NCBI RefSeq assembly: GCF_016774335.1
Contig: NZ_JAETWA010000030.1
Span: forward strand, 117,004-181,003
Length of the DNA: 64,000 nucleotides
Source: Luteimonas saliphila
GTDB taxonomy: Bacteria > Pseudomonadota > Gammaproteobacteria > Xanthomonadales > Xanthomonadaceae
Reading direction: 5' to 3'
Both the position numbers and the translations under genes were made by a program. Below, piece after piece: positions 15,499 to 23,953 of this stretch. Numbering within the stretch: the first letter of the stretch is position 1; the number at the start of each line of letters is the position of its first letter. The notes beneath the pieces were generated by a model that worked only from the letters and a program-made list of their open reading frames with translations, did not search any database and was not told where the DNA came from.

Positions 15499-16294
15499 CG
15501 AACAGCAGCGGCTGGAGATAGAAGCGGTATTCGAGCCGCGGGAGTTGACCGCCGTCGAGCGCGCCATGCTCCGTCCCGGCATCGAAGATGGGGCGGTGGC
15601 AAGCGTCGCCACATTCCGGTTTCGGGCGCCATGCGCTGGAACGCTGCGGCGTCCCGGCTGCCACGATCTGATCTTCGAAGCCGGCGACGAGCTCAATCTG
15701 AACGTCGATCGTGTCGCGCCAGGCAACGTGGTCCCCGGCGTCATGCACTGCGCGAAGTGCAAGTTCCGGTTGGTGCGTACCAATCTGAACATGCGGGACG
15801 GCACCGCGACCGCCGGTGACAACACCACCGAGCCTTGCCCGAACGGCTGCGGCCCGCTCTGGCCGGTGACGTGGGAGCAGGAGGCGCGCGAGTGCTGGGA
15901 GCGGCTGGAGGAAATGGCGCCGTTCCAGAATGCGTTCTTCGAGATTTCGTCTGCGCTCGACATCGGCGCCAAGCCCTACTCCCCGATGCAAGCGATGGAG
16001 CGGGACATCCTGCCGCGGATCGCCACGCTGTCGCGACAGGCGACTCTGCCGACGCTGGATGACGAGCTACGCGACATTCTTGGTCGGCCCAACTTCGCCT
16101 GCATTGAACTGGCGAACACCCTTCGCCAGTGCGGCCACGACATAAGGCGGCGCGCGGAGGACGAGCAGGCCGCGGTTATCCACTGGTGCCTTGGCCTCTA
16201 CCTGAAGCACGGCTCGAAGTGGCGAGAAGCTGGAAACGAAGAAGTGCGCCGCGCCTATGCCCGTCAGGCAGGCAATGAGGCGCCCGGTGGCTGA
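15491..16294 (+). CDS. Phage zinc-ribbon-type protein, 267 aa
   Basis: Residues about 85-125 contain a MHCAKCKFRLVRTNLNMRDG block with a paired PCPNGCGPLWPVTWEQE block, a cysteine set (CxxC ... CxxxC) typical of phage zinc-binding proteins that I have seen next to DnaQ-like and Gp37/Gp68-type genes. The C-terminal 100 residues are helical. Function unknown. It overlaps the exonuclease gene by 8 nt. Confidence 0.65.
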   Translation: MSDEQQRLEIEAVFEPRELTAVERAMLRPGIEDGAVASVATFRFRAPCAGTLRRPGCHDLIFEAGDELNLNVDRVAPGNVVPGVMHCAKCKFRLVRTNLNMRDGTATAGDNTTEPCPNGCGPLWPVTWEQEARECWERLEEMAPFQNAFFEISSALDIGAKPYSPMQAMERDILPRIATLSRQATLPTLDDELRDILGRPNFACIELANTLRQCGHDIRRRAEDEQAAVIHWCLGLYLKHGSKWREAGNEEVRRAYARQAGNEAPGG

Positions 16295-17420
16295 CCATAC
16301 CGCCATCGAGTGGTGCGACTCCACCTTCAACCCGTGGATCGGCTGCACCCGCGTGTCGCCGGCTTGCGACCACTGCTACGCCGCGGTCAGCACCCCAGCG
16401 CGCGCCGGCGGCATCGAGTGGGGCGCTGGCCAGCCGCGCCAGCGCACGTCGCCCGGGAACTGGAAGCTGCCGCTGCGGTGGAACGCGTCCCGCTTCTGGC
16501 AATGCACGACATGCGGGCTCCGCGGCGACGATGCCACCTTCCAGAAGGCCGGCCACCCGCTGCCGGCCTACCCGACGCCGACGTCCCGCGTCCCGGTGCC
16601 GTGCTACGAGACGGTCGAAGCCGCCCTCCGCCGCGTGTTCTGCGCCAGCCTCGCCGACGTGTTCGACAACGAGGTAGACCCGACGTGGCGACGCGACCTG
16701 TTCGAACTGATCCTGCGGACGCCCGACCTCGACTGGCTGCTGCTCACGAAGCGCATCGGCAACGTGCCGGCCATGCTGGAAGAGCTGAAGCAGCGGGCGC
16801 GCTACCACGCCGAGTGGGCGCTCTTCGACGACTGGCTGAGCGGCCGGCCGCCAGCGAACGTCTGGCTCGGCGCCACCATCTGCAACCAGGCCGAGGCCTC
16901 GCGCGACATTCCGAAGCTGCTGGCGATCCCGGCCGCGGTGCGCTTCCTGTCGATCGAGCCGATGCTCGGCCCTGTGGACTTGAGCTATGCATTCGCCATC
17001 CCCACCGGCGCGGGCAAGGGCTCGTGCCCGATGCACCTATCGACCATTTGCCCAGAAGGCTTGCTGCCGCTGGGTGAACAGCATCTGCACTGGGTCATCG
17101 CCGGCGGCGAGAGCGGCACGGAAGCGCGCCCCATGCACCCGAGCTGGGTGCGGGCGCTGCGCGACCAGTGCGCCGCCGCCGGCGTCCCCTTCCTGTTCAA
17201 GCAGTGGGGGGAGTGGGCGCCACACAGCGCGCGCGCCGGCGGCGATGAAGGCGGCGGCCTGCGCCGCGGTCACGTCCGCTACCTGACCGGCGACGGCCGA
17301 GAAGCCGACGGCCACTTCCGCCGCGGCGATGCGGCGGTCGTGCGAGTCGGCAAGAAGGCCGCCGGCCGCACCCTCGACGGCGTCGAGCACACCGCATTCC
17401 CGGAGATCCACCATGTTTGA
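16275..17420 (+). CDS. Phage Gp37/Gp68 family protein (DUF5131), radical-SAM-like
   Basis: A 381-aa protein whose opening IEWCDSTFNPWIGCTRVSPA is followed by CDHCYA, giving the three-cysteine cluster C24, C31, C34 of the Gp37/Gp68 family. The later LLTKRIGN and WVIAGGESGTEARPM blocks are also family-typical. Members resemble radical SAM enzymes and may carry an Fe-S cluster; the substrate is unknown. Start is ATG 16275 (caggcagg upstream); GTG 16287 is an alternative. Overlaps the previous gene. Confidence 0.85.
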   Translation: MRRPVADHTAIEWCDSTFNPWIGCTRVSPACDHCYAAVSTPARAGGIEWGAGQPRQRTSPGNWKLPLRWNASRFWQCTTCGLRGDDATFQKAGHPLPAYPTPTSRVPVPCYETVEAALRRVFCASLADVFDNEVDPTWRRDLFELILRTPDLDWLLLTKRIGNVPAMLEELKQRARYHAEWALFDDWLSGRPPANVWLGATICNQAEASRDIPKLLAIPAAVRFLSIEPMLGPVDLSYAFAIPTGAGKGSCPMHLSTICPEGLLPLGEQHLHWVIAGGESGTEARPMHPSWVRALRDQCAAAGVPFLFKQWGEWAPHSARAGGDEGGGLRRGHVRYLTGDGREADGHFRRGDAAVVRVGKKAAGRTLDGVEHTAFPEIHHV

Positions 17421-17634
17421 GGCACCGCACTATCAAGGCGCGCGGTCGCCGCCGGATCGGCCCGACCTGGCCGGTGCTGCTGAAACCGTCTGCCAGGTGC
17501 TGCAACTGAATCCGTTCGAGCTCGTGCCCGGGCCCAGTGGCCCGGTCGAGCGCCGTGTCGCAATCGCCCATGACTGCGCCTTGGTGCTGCTTATCACTAG
17601 GGCACTCGTAAGCCATGGGCTGGAGGTTCAGTGA
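17413..17634 (+). CDS. Small prophage protein, 73 aa
   Basis: Reads MFEAPHYQGARSPPDRPDLA then a helical hydrophobic C-terminus (IAHDCALVLLITRALVSHG). It overlaps the Gp37/Gp68-type gene by 8 nt and the next gene by one base. Function unknown. Confidence 0.55.
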   Translation: MFEAPHYQGARSPPDRPDLAGAAETVCQVLQLNPFELVPGPSGPVERRVAIAHDCALVLLITRALVSHGLEVQ

Positions 17635-17924
17635 TGAAGCGCAAGGACGTGAAACCCTGCAAGGGCTGCGGCAAGGGCGTCGCGCACGCCGGTCCCGCCT
17701 TCTTCGCCATGAAGGCGCGCTACTGGGGGCTGGATCCGCGCGGAATCCAGCAGACCCACGGCCTCGAGCTCCAATTCGGTGGCGGCCAGGCCGGCGCCGT
17801 GATGGCGAACATCATGGGCGCCGATCCCGACCTCGCGCAGCCCCTGTCGGACGAGGTCGACGCGTGGGTCTGCCTGGACTGCGCGACGCGGCTGCCGCTG
17901 GCCGTGCTGTTGGAGCGCGACTGA
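17634..17924 (+). CDS. Small zinc-finger-like phage protein, 96 aa
   Basis: Two CxxC pairs are visible: PCKGCGKG near residue 9 and CLDCATRL near residue 80, suggesting one zinc site. Central AVMANIMGADPDLAQPLSDE. Start at ATG 17634 overlaps the preceding stop (TGATG). Function unknown. Confidence 0.6.
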   Translation: MKRKDVKPCKGCGKGVAHAGPAFFAMKARYWGLDPRGIQQTHGLELQFGGGQAGAVMANIMGADPDLAQPLSDEVDAWVCLDCATRLPLAVLLERD

Positions 17925-18520
17925 TGGGCTGGTCGATCGGCTACGACGAGAAGTGGCAGCGCGACGTCGGCTACGGCGTGCCCGCCTACTGCGACCACCC
18001 CGGGTGCACCGCGGTCATCGATCGCGGGCTCGCCTACGTCTGCTGCGACTACGAGCCCTACGGTGGAGAGCATGGCTGCGGGCTCTTCTTCTGCCCGGAG
18101 CACGGCGGCGGCGAGTGCGAGCACGAAGGCTTCGTCGCGACCCCGGACCACCCCGACTGGATGCGCCACAAGCTGCGCGACGCGAGCTGGGGTCCGTGGC
18201 GCAAAGAGAACCCCGACCTGGTCGCGCCCATCGGGCTGCACCTGGTGATCCGCGCTGCGCGTGACGCGCTCTGGTGGGTCGAGTACGAGGCTCCCGCTGC
18301 CATCGAGCGGTCGCTTCCTGAGCGCATCAGGCTACGCGAGCTGCCGATCTACCTACCCTTTCAACGGCACGTGGAGTTAGACGAAATTGCCGACGTCCCC
18401 GGGCAGGGCTACTGCTGGGAGGAAGCATGCGGGCGCTTCACTGCGCCGATCGGGCTGAATCTGATCTACGCCGCCGGACGCTGGTGCTGGCTGAAATGGC
18501 AGGACCGCCGCCATGCGTGA
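17924..18520 (+). CDS. Cysteine-rich phage protein, 198 aa
   Basis: N-terminal half holds several Cys/His (YCDHPGCTAVI, YVCCDYEPYGGEHGCGLFFC, PEHGGGECEHEG) that probably bind one or two zincs. The remainder is tryptophan-rich and basic. No named family. It overlaps the following ASCH-type gene by 8 nt. Confidence 0.6.
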   Translation: MGWSIGYDEKWQRDVGYGVPAYCDHPGCTAVIDRGLAYVCCDYEPYGGEHGCGLFFCPEHGGGECEHEGFVATPDHPDWMRHKLRDASWGPWRKENPDLVAPIGLHLVIRAARDALWWVEYEAPAAIERSLPERIRLRELPIYLPFQRHVELDEIADVPGQGYCWEEACGRFTAPIGLNLIYAAGRWCWLKWQDRRHA

Positions 18521-19106
18521 GCGCCCCATCCCGTTCACGGCACCGATGGTCCGCGCCATCCTCGCCGGCCGCAAGACGCAGACCCGGCGGTTGGTGAGGC
18601 CGCAGCCCCACCCTGACCGGCCGCCGAGGATTGCCGTCGGAGTGCGCGGCTGGGATGGCAACCAGTTCACCACCGTTCGCAGTCCCTACGGACTCGCCGG
18701 CGACCGGCTGTGGGTGAAAGAGACGTGGCGCCCGCGGGCAGCCGACTCACCCTGGGACCTGGTCGTGCGGTACGCGGCGGACAAGCAGGACCGGTGGTTT
18801 TACGACGAAGAGTTCGGCGACAAGGACTGGAACATGCCCAAGGCCGCGGCGCGCGGCAACGTGTCTCCGCGGTTCATGCCCCGCTGGGCATCCCGCATCA
18901 CGCTCGAGGTCACCGGCGTCCGCGTCGAGCGCCTGCAGGACATCAGCGAGGCCGACGTGCAGGCGGAAGGCTGCATGGGATCGCCGTTGGGGCCCGGGGC
19001 CGACGCGCTGCTGTTCCCCACGCTCTGGGATCAGATCAACGGCGCCGGCGCCTGGAACGCCAACCCGTGGGTCTGGGTCGTCGAGTTCAAGCGGGTGACC
19101 GCGTGA
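18513..19106 (+). CDS. Phage ASCH/PUA-like protein, 197 aa
   Basis: Contains the characteristic block RPIPFTAPMVRAILAGRKTQ then TRRLV, GDRLWVKETW, FMPRWASRITLEVTGVRVER and WNANPWVWVVEFKRV. I recall this arrangement as a conserved phage family related to ASCH (PUA-superfamily RNA-binding) domains. The role could be RNA or nucleoside binding. Directly followed by a second, shorter ASCH-type gene with a 4-nt overlap. Confidence 0.8.
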   Translation: MRERPIPFTAPMVRAILAGRKTQTRRLVRPQPHPDRPPRIAVGVRGWDGNQFTTVRSPYGLAGDRLWVKETWRPRAADSPWDLVVRYAADKQDRWFYDEEFGDKDWNMPKAAARGNVSPRFMPRWASRITLEVTGVRVERLQDISEADVQAEGCMGSPLGPGADALLFPTLWDQINGAGAWNANPWVWVVEFKRVTA

Positions 19107-19489
19107 GAGCGCTCAGCATCCTGCAGCCCTGGGCCTGGCTGATCGTCCACGGCCCCAAGGACGTCGAGAACCGCGATTGGCGCACCGGCTATCGCGGCCC
19201 GATCCTGATCCACGCCGGCAAGAAGTGGGGCCCGGAGCAGCGCGACGACCTGGCGCGCGTGCGCGAGGAACACCCCGAGATTGCCCTACCCGACGAATTC
19301 AAGCGCGGCGGCTTCGTTGGTGCCGCCACGATCGTCGACTGCGTCGATCGCATGGACAGCGCGTGGTACGTGGGCGAGTACGGGTTCGTGCTCGCCGACC
19401 GCCGACCCATCCCCAAGTTCATTTCCTACAAGGGTCAACTCGGCATCTTCCACGTGCCGCGTGAGGCTCTCTCGGAGCTCGCCCCATGA
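19103..19489 (+). CDS. ASCH-domain protein, 128 aa
   Basis: ALSILQPWAWLIVHGPKDVE then NRDWRTGYRGPILIHAGKKW is the ASCH signature, with FKRGGFVGAATIVDCVD following. ASCH domains belong to the PUA-like fold and are thought to bind RNA or modified nucleotides; some hydrolyse N4-acetylcytidine. GTG start overlaps the previous stop. Confidence 0.85.
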   Translation: MRALSILQPWAWLIVHGPKDVENRDWRTGYRGPILIHAGKKWGPEQRDDLARVREEHPEIALPDEFKRGGFVGAATIVDCVDRMDSAWYVGEYGFVLADRRPIPKFISYKGQLGIFHVPREALSELAP

Positions 19490-20070
19490 TCGCCACACCC
19501 GCCCAAGAGCTCTGGCTCGGCTGCAAAGCCACCGAAGCGCTGTTCACTGGCATGCACGGCGCCGGCAAGACGTGGGCGCTGCTAGTCGGCGCGTTCGGCA
19601 CGGAGCGGTCGCTGATCGTCGCGTCGCACCCGCGGGAGGCCAGACTCCTTCTCGACCAAGCTGGCGACATCGCGCACGCCATGGGCATGCTGCCCAAGGC
19701 GAACCTCTCCCGCTTGGCCCTCACGCTCAACCAGGGCGGACGGGTGGAGTTCGCCTACGGCGTGGAGCCTCGAGACTTCGAGCGCGCAATCCTCGGTCGC
19801 CGCTTCGCCTATCTCGGCGTCGACCGCATCGCAGAGATCCCCAGCGAAGCCACCTACCGCACCCTGCTCGAACACGTCGAATCTGGCGGCCGCGTCCGCG
19901 CAACGCATGCCACCGCCCCCGCCGGCTGGATACAGGACCGCGGCCCGGGCACGCAGTGGGTGATGGAGCGGTTCATGGGCTATGGGCTGATGGTGCCGGC
20001 CACCAGCTTCGCTCACCTGCCGCCGGACTTCAGGGACCGACTCCGCCCGTTCACGTGGAGGGAAGTATGA
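19486..20070 (+). CDS. Terminase-like P-loop protein, 194 aa, no nuclease domain
   Basis: Walker A GMHGAGKT is at residues 22-29. A later block (about 95-160: FERAILGRRFAYLGVDRIAE, then VRATHATAPAGW and TQWVMERF) parallels large terminase ATPases, where it reads as FxGREFxFxxFDE ... TTNPGG ... WVxRRF. Here the Walker B Asp is present (D112) but the catalytic Glu is Arg (R113), and the C-terminal nuclease domain is absent. It may bind but not hydrolyse ATP, or act as a decoy or regulator. The terminase relationship is inferred from pattern. In a non-structural operon. Confidence 0.7.
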   Translation: MIATPAQELWLGCKATEALFTGMHGAGKTWALLVGAFGTERSLIVASHPREARLLLDQAGDIAHAMGMLPKANLSRLALTLNQGGRVEFAYGVEPRDFERAILGRRFAYLGVDRIAEIPSEATYRTLLEHVESGGRVRATHATAPAGWIQDRGPGTQWVMERFMGYGLMVPATSFAHLPPDFRDRLRPFTWREV

Positions 20071-20210
20071 AGCGCACCATCGACGACTTCGACCCCTGGG
20101 CGTGGGTCGCCCTCCTGCTGCTGGTGGTGCTGGTCAGCCACGGCGACCCGGACCTGCTCGACGTGCTCGAGGCCTGGTGCAGGCAGTACATCGAGGCGCG
20201 CCGTGGCTGA
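20067..20210 (+). CDS. Small membrane protein, 47 aa
   Basis: One hydrophobic helix (WAWVALLLLVVLVSHG) between charged ends, so probably a single-pass membrane peptide. Overlaps the preceding gene by 4 nt and the following by 8 nt. Function unknown. Confidence 0.5.
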   Translation: MKRTIDDFDPWAWVALLLLVVLVSHGDPDLLDVLEAWCRQYIEARRG

Positions 20211-20607
20211 AGGCATCCACGCCAGCAGGCAGCAGCGCAAGGCGCTCGAGCGCGCGAACCGTGACTGGCCGGAACGGCTGGCAGAGATTCCGCGCGGATC
20301 CCTGCCGCCGCACCAGTCTGAGAAGTTCGTGCGCGCCCTGCGCTCGCGACAGTTCCTGGTGCAGGAGTTCGCCGAACCCGGCGACATCATCCGCCTGTCC
20401 GCCAGCAGGACCACGCTGCGCGGCGACGGACGCTGGGACGACGGGATCTCGTGGGACGAGCTGCAGCGCCTGAAGGCCGAGGCCGGCTATGGCGATCGCT
20501 TCGCCGTGGAGGTCTACCCGGCCGACGTCGACGTGGTCAACGTGGGGAACCTGCGGCACCTGTGGATCCTGCCGGCGGCGCCGCCGTTCGCGTGGAGGCG
20601 CGAGTGA
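20203..20607 (+). CDS. Phage DUF7694-like protein, 134 aa
   Basis: Opens HASRQQRKALERANRDWPER and continues with IIRLSASRTTLRGDGRWDDG then ISWDELQRLKAEAGYGDRFA, VEVYPADVDVVNVGNLRHLW. I recall this as a conserved phage family, without known activity. GTG start. Confidence 0.7.
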   Translation: MAEGIHASRQQRKALERANRDWPERLAEIPRGSLPPHQSEKFVRALRSRQFLVQEFAEPGDIIRLSASRTTLRGDGRWDDGISWDELQRLKAEAGYGDRFAVEVYPADVDVVNVGNLRHLWILPAAPPFAWRRE

Positions 20608-20918
20608 AGCGCCGCGGCGGCACCCGGTGGACGGTCGACTGGATCCGCGAAGCGCCCCCGGAAGTCGGCCAGGTGGTCCACCGAATGACCGCTACCAACG
20701 CGTGCGGCGGATGGTGGCGCATCGCGAGCGTTCGCGCCGTGCGCATCCGCAAGCCGCTGGATCCGGGCTACACCGGGCGGTACGCGGTCGCCGCGGACTA
20801 CCTGGGCGACAGCGCGCCGGATGCGCCGGCCGACTGGACGCTCTACGCGCACCCGCGTCAGCGCCCGTGGCCCAAGCCGCCCGATCGCTTCAGCCCCCTG
20901 CTCGAGGCGGATTCCTGA
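20604..20918 (+). CDS. Prophage hypothetical protein, 104 aa
   Basis: Basic, tryptophan-containing protein (GGTRWTVDWIREAPPEVGQV, GGWWRIASVRAVRIRK) with beta-rich character. GTG start overlaps the previous stop. No family recognised. Confidence 0.55.
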   Translation: MKRRGGTRWTVDWIREAPPEVGQVVHRMTATNACGGWWRIASVRAVRIRKPLDPGYTGRYAVAADYLGDSAPDAPADWTLYAHPRQRPWPKPPDRFSPLLEADS

Positions 20919-21199
20919 TGGCCGTCTACGTCGACGACATGCGCGCGCCCTTCGGGCGCCTGGTCATGTGCCACATGATCGCGGACACCGAGGACGAGCT
21001 GCTCGCGATGGCCGACCGGATCGGCGTGGCCAGGCGCTGGCACCAGTACCCGGGCACGGCGCGATCGCACTTCGACATCGCACTGTCGAAGCGAAAGCTG
21101 GCCGTCGCCGCCGGCGCGGTCGAAATCACGTGGCGCGAGCTGGCCGAGCGGACCTATGCGCGGCGCAAGGCGGCCGCGGTCGGCCTGAACGCGCCATGA
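20918..21199 (+). CDS. DUF4031-type protein, 93 aa
   Basis: AVYVDDMRAPFGRLVMCHMI then ADTEDELLAMADRIGVARRW and HFDIALSKRKLAVAAGAVEI match the compact DUF4031 pattern common in phages and bacteria. Biochemical role not established. Start shares bases with the previous stop (TGATG). Confidence 0.8.
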   Translation: MAVYVDDMRAPFGRLVMCHMIADTEDELLAMADRIGVARRWHQYPGTARSHFDIALSKRKLAVAAGAVEITWRELAERTYARRKAAAVGLNAP

Positions 21200-21735
21200 T
21201 CGATCCCGCCACCGACCCGATCCATGCACGGCTGGTCGCCGCGGTCGAGAAGCCGGAGCGCGCGCAGCTCTGGTCGCCAGCCGACGCGATCACGTTCACT
21301 CCGCGCGTGTTGCCGAAGGTCTATGGCGACGGCAGGGCGCTGTTCGCGCTGTCGACCATCCACCAGCGGCCGGCGTACTGGGTCATCCGCTGCTGCAGCA
21401 CATGGGGCAGCGACCTGGACCTGCATGAGACGACCCGGCCGAACTTCCGGGAAATGACCGACGAGATCCTGTCGGACCTCGAAGAAGCGTTCGGGAACGG
21501 GCTATGCGGCTATAGCGGCAACAGCCTGTTTCAGCCCAGGCGCTATCGAATGCGCATCTGCCAGTGCGAGGACTGCTCAGACCGCTTCGTCGCGAAATGG
21601 CCAATGGTGCGCGGGGACGACGGTTGTAGCTGGGGCCGCATGGCTTGGCCGGAGGGCTTCGCCACCGAGGACGCGCACCGCCACCTGCTAACCGCCGCCC
21701 AGTCCGACCCCCGACGCGAGGGTTGCCCGGGATGA
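21196..21735 (+). CDS. Prophage hypothetical protein, 179 aa
   Basis: Contains CQCEDCSDRFVAKWPMVRGD, a possible zinc-ribbon (CxC..C), in its C-terminal part. The rest is not recognised. It directly precedes and overlaps the excisionase gene by 4 nt. Confidence 0.55.
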   Translation: MIDPATDPIHARLVAAVEKPERAQLWSPADAITFTPRVLPKVYGDGRALFALSTIHQRPAYWVIRCCSTWGSDLDLHETTRPNFREMTDEILSDLEEAFGNGLCGYSGNSLFQPRRYRMRICQCEDCSDRFVAKWPMVRGDDGCSWGRMAWPEGFATEDAHRHLLTAAQSDPRREGCPG

Positions 21736-21989
21736 CCCGCTTCGTGACGATCAAGCGCTTCGGGGAGCTGACCGGCTACAGCGAAGAGGCCGCGCGCCAG
21801 AAGATGAAGCGCGGCGATTGGCTGGAAGGCCGGGAGTTCCGCAAGGCGCCGGACGGGCGCGTGCTGATGGACATGGAGGGGTACGAGCAATGGGTTCTGG
21901 GCGCAACACCGGCGGGGTTCGACCTGCAACCGAGACGAGCATCGAGCTCGACTTCTACTACCGCGGTGCGCGCTGCCGCGAACGCCTGA
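21732..21989 (+). CDS. Excisionase (Xis-like), 85 aa
   Basis: The first 55 residues (FVTIKRFGELTGYSEEAARQ then KMKRGDWLEGREFRKAPDGR) match prophage excisionases of the winged-HTH type that carry the WLEGREYxxAPDGxxxMDLxGY signature. Such proteins bend the attachment site and direct Int toward excision. The gene overlaps the integrase start by 100 nt, so both are translated from one mRNA and their ratio may be set by coupling. Confidence 0.85.
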   Translation: MTRFVTIKRFGELTGYSEEAARQKMKRGDWLEGREFRKAPDGRVLMDMEGYEQWVLGATPAGFDLQPRRASSSTSTTAVRAAANA

Positions 21990-23056
21990 AGCTGGAACCG
22001 ACGCAGCGCAACATCCGCTGGGCAGAGAACCTCCTGGGCCAGATCCGCACCGAAATCGCGAAGGGCACGTTCGACTATGCCGCCCACTTCCCGAACAGCA
22101 AGCGCGCGCGCAAGGTCGCCGATCGGCCGGCGACGCTCGACGACATGGCCACCGTGCTCGAGCGCTGGCTGAAGCTGAAAGAGCGCGAGCTCGAGCACAG
22201 CACGTACACCGGCTACCGCCGGATCGTGGAGAACGTGCTGGTGCCGCGCATCGGCAGCGCGCGCCTGCGCGACTTCGATCGCGCCGCGGTGAAGGACCTG
22301 GTGGCCAGCTTCGGCCCGGAGACGAGCGGGAAGCGGATCAACAACGTCCTGGGCCCGCTGCGCGGCGCGCTGGACGAAGCCGTGCACGACGAGCTGATCG
22401 CGACCAACCCGCTCACCGGCTTCCGGGTGAAGCGCCGTGTCGCGTCCGTGGAGGCGGAGGAAGTCGACCCGTTCAGCCCCGCGGAGGTCCGCGCCATCCT
22501 CGGTGCGTGCGACCTCGAGCAGATCCGGAACTACGTCCAGTTCGCGCTGGCCACCGGGCTGCGCACGTCCGAGCTGATCGCCCTGTGCTGGTCCGACGTC
22601 GATTTGAAGGCCGGCACCGTGAAGGTTCGCCGGGCGTGGGTCATGGGGAAGATGAAGGTGCCCAAGACGAAATCGGGCAGGAGGACCGTCGAGCTGGTCA
22701 GGCCAGCGATCGAGGCATTGAAGGCGCAGCGCGCGCTCACCGGCCTGGCCGGCGAGTTCGTGTTCCACGACCCGCGCACTGGGGCCCGGTGGGGGTCGGA
22801 TCAATCGCTGCGCGCCGGCGAGTGGCGCCGGGCACTGGTGAAGGCGGGGGTCCGGTACCGGTACCCGTACCAGATGCGGCACACCTTCGCGAGCCAGGCG
22901 CTGAGCGCCGGCGAGAACGTCATGTGGGTGGCCAAGCAGATGGGCCACCACGACTGGACCATCACGGCCAAGAAGTACGCCCGCTGGATCCCGTCGATCG
23001 TGCCCGACGCGGGCGACAAGGTCGCGGCCGTCTGGGCCAGCGGCACCGGAGGCTGA
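21890..23056 (+). CDS. int: Prophage tyrosine integrase, 388 aa
   Basis: N-terminal arm-binding region (SIELDFYYRGARCRERLKLE), a core-binding SAM-like domain about 85-180 and a catalytic domain with ATGLRTSELIALCWSDVDL (Arg about 225), YQMRHTFASQALSAG (H-x-x-R type, about 330), MGHHDWTITAKKYARW (His about 352 and nucleophilic Tyr about 362). Start ATG 21890 inside xis. It should integrate and excise the prophage; its attachment sites cannot be identified because the left end is outside the window. Rightmost core gene of the prophage, as lambda int lies at the end of PL. Confidence 0.92.
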   Translation: MGSGRNTGGVRPATETSIELDFYYRGARCRERLKLEPTQRNIRWAENLLGQIRTEIAKGTFDYAAHFPNSKRARKVADRPATLDDMATVLERWLKLKERELEHSTYTGYRRIVENVLVPRIGSARLRDFDRAAVKDLVASFGPETSGKRINNVLGPLRGALDEAVHDELIATNPLTGFRVKRRVASVEAEEVDPFSPAEVRAILGACDLEQIRNYVQFALATGLRTSELIALCWSDVDLKAGTVKVRRAWVMGKMKVPKTKSGRRTVELVRPAIEALKAQRALTGLAGEFVFHDPRTGARWGSDQSLRAGEWRRALVKAGVRYRYPYQMRHTFASQALSAGENVMWVAKQMGHHDWTITAKKYARWIPSIVPDAGDKVAAVWASGTGG

Positions 23057-23058
23057 CT

Positions 23059-23229
23059 ATGAAAGCGAGATTGCGATTCTGGAACGGGAAATGGTGGTGT
23101 CGGCGCATGGGCTGCACCGGCTGCGGCGACACGATGGAGGACGCGTGGAACGACATGTGGAGCCTGTACTGGGCGGCCGTGCGGCCTAGGACGGAACACC
23201 TGTCCTCGTCGGCGCCGCGCGGCGCATGA
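23059..23229 (+). CDS. Small cysteine-containing protein after int, 56 aa
   Basis: MKARLRFWNGKWWCRRMGCT, then GCGDTMEDAWNDMWSLYWAA. Two cysteine pairs could bind a metal. It follows int by 2 bp. Function unknown. Confidence 0.5.
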   Translation: MKARLRFWNGKWWCRRMGCTGCGDTMEDAWNDMWSLYWAAVRPRTEHLSSSAPRGA

Positions 23230-23405
23230 CGCCGGTCGACGTCATCGCCTACCATCGGCGCCAGGCCGCAGGCTGCCGCGACGCCGCCGCCATTGCCTGG
23301 GCCGGCTACAACTCCGGCTGCGACGACGCCTTCATCGCCTTCGAGGGCTACCGGCAGCAAGCCGACGAGCACGACCGAATGGCGGACGCCCTGGAGAACC
23401 CCTGA
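23226..23405 (+). CDS. Mini-gene A of the DALENP array, 59 aa
   Basis: Helical, His/Ala-rich small protein (VIAYHRRQAAGCRDAAAIAW) ending MADALENP. Its last 23 nt (23385-23407) are the first copy of a repeated junction that also supplies the ribosome-binding site and start of the next gene. Function unknown. Confidence 0.6.
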   Translation: MTPVDVIAYHRRQAAGCRDAAAIAWAGYNSGCDDAFIAFEGYRQQADEHDRMADALENP

Positions 23406-23698
23406 TGGACACCACCGACATCCTCGCAGGCCTGAGCCCAGAGACCAGGTCGGCGATCACCAGCGTGGCGGCGCGACTTAACGCCGAGGCGGAAGGCAAC
23501 ACGCGCACCTTCACCGTGGACGGGGCGTCGTACGTTGCCAAGGGCGAGACGGAGGTCACTCGGGCGTTCTGGGGGGGTGCCGACGATGGCTTCGCAGACT
23601 ACGAACATATCGACGTCGAGGCAGGCGTCCTGACGGTGCTGGCGGTGCTGGGGCGGAATAGAGTGAACGCCCTGATCGACGCCCTGGAGAACCCCTGA
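23405..23698 (+). CDS. Mini-gene B of the DALENP array, 97 aa
   Basis: Reads MDTTDILAGLSPETRSAITS and later an aromatic stretch (TRAFWGGADDGFADYEH), ending LIDALENP. The ATG follows the repeated junction and the C-terminal tail equals that of genes A and D. Function unknown. Confidence 0.6.
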   Translation: MDTTDILAGLSPETRSAITSVAARLNAEAEGNTRTFTVDGASYVAKGETEVTRAFWGGADDGFADYEHIDVEAGVLTVLAVLGRNRVNALIDALENP

Positions 23699-23922
23699 TG
23701 CCACTGGTCGCCGACGGGACCGACGGCTGGGCCCTGAACCGGATCAACCGCGGCCCGCCCTATCACGTCGAGGAAGTCGGCCCGTACAAGCTGCTGCAGG
23801 TCGAGGACGCCGGCGGTACCTGCGCGCTCAGCGGTCCGGATGGGGCGGTGTTCTGCGCCGACGTCGACCAGGCGAACGCGCTGTGCGAGCAGGCCAACGC
23901 CGGCACCCTGCCGGTACGATAG
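23698..23922 (+). CDS. Mini-gene C of the DALENP array, 74 aa
   Basis: Compact protein (MPLVADGTDGWALNRINRGP, later CALSGPDGAVFCADVDQANA). It ends LPVR at 23922, then the tail sequence follows out of frame: 23928-23954 would encode ILDVPENP and a stop in another frame. The gene therefore looks frameshifted relative to its siblings at its 3' end. Confidence 0.55.
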   Translation: MPLVADGTDGWALNRINRGPPYHVEEVGPYKLLQVEDAGGTCALSGPDGAVFCADVDQANALCEQANAGTLPVR

Positions 23923-23953
23923 ATCCCATCCTCGATGTCCCGGAGAACCCCTG

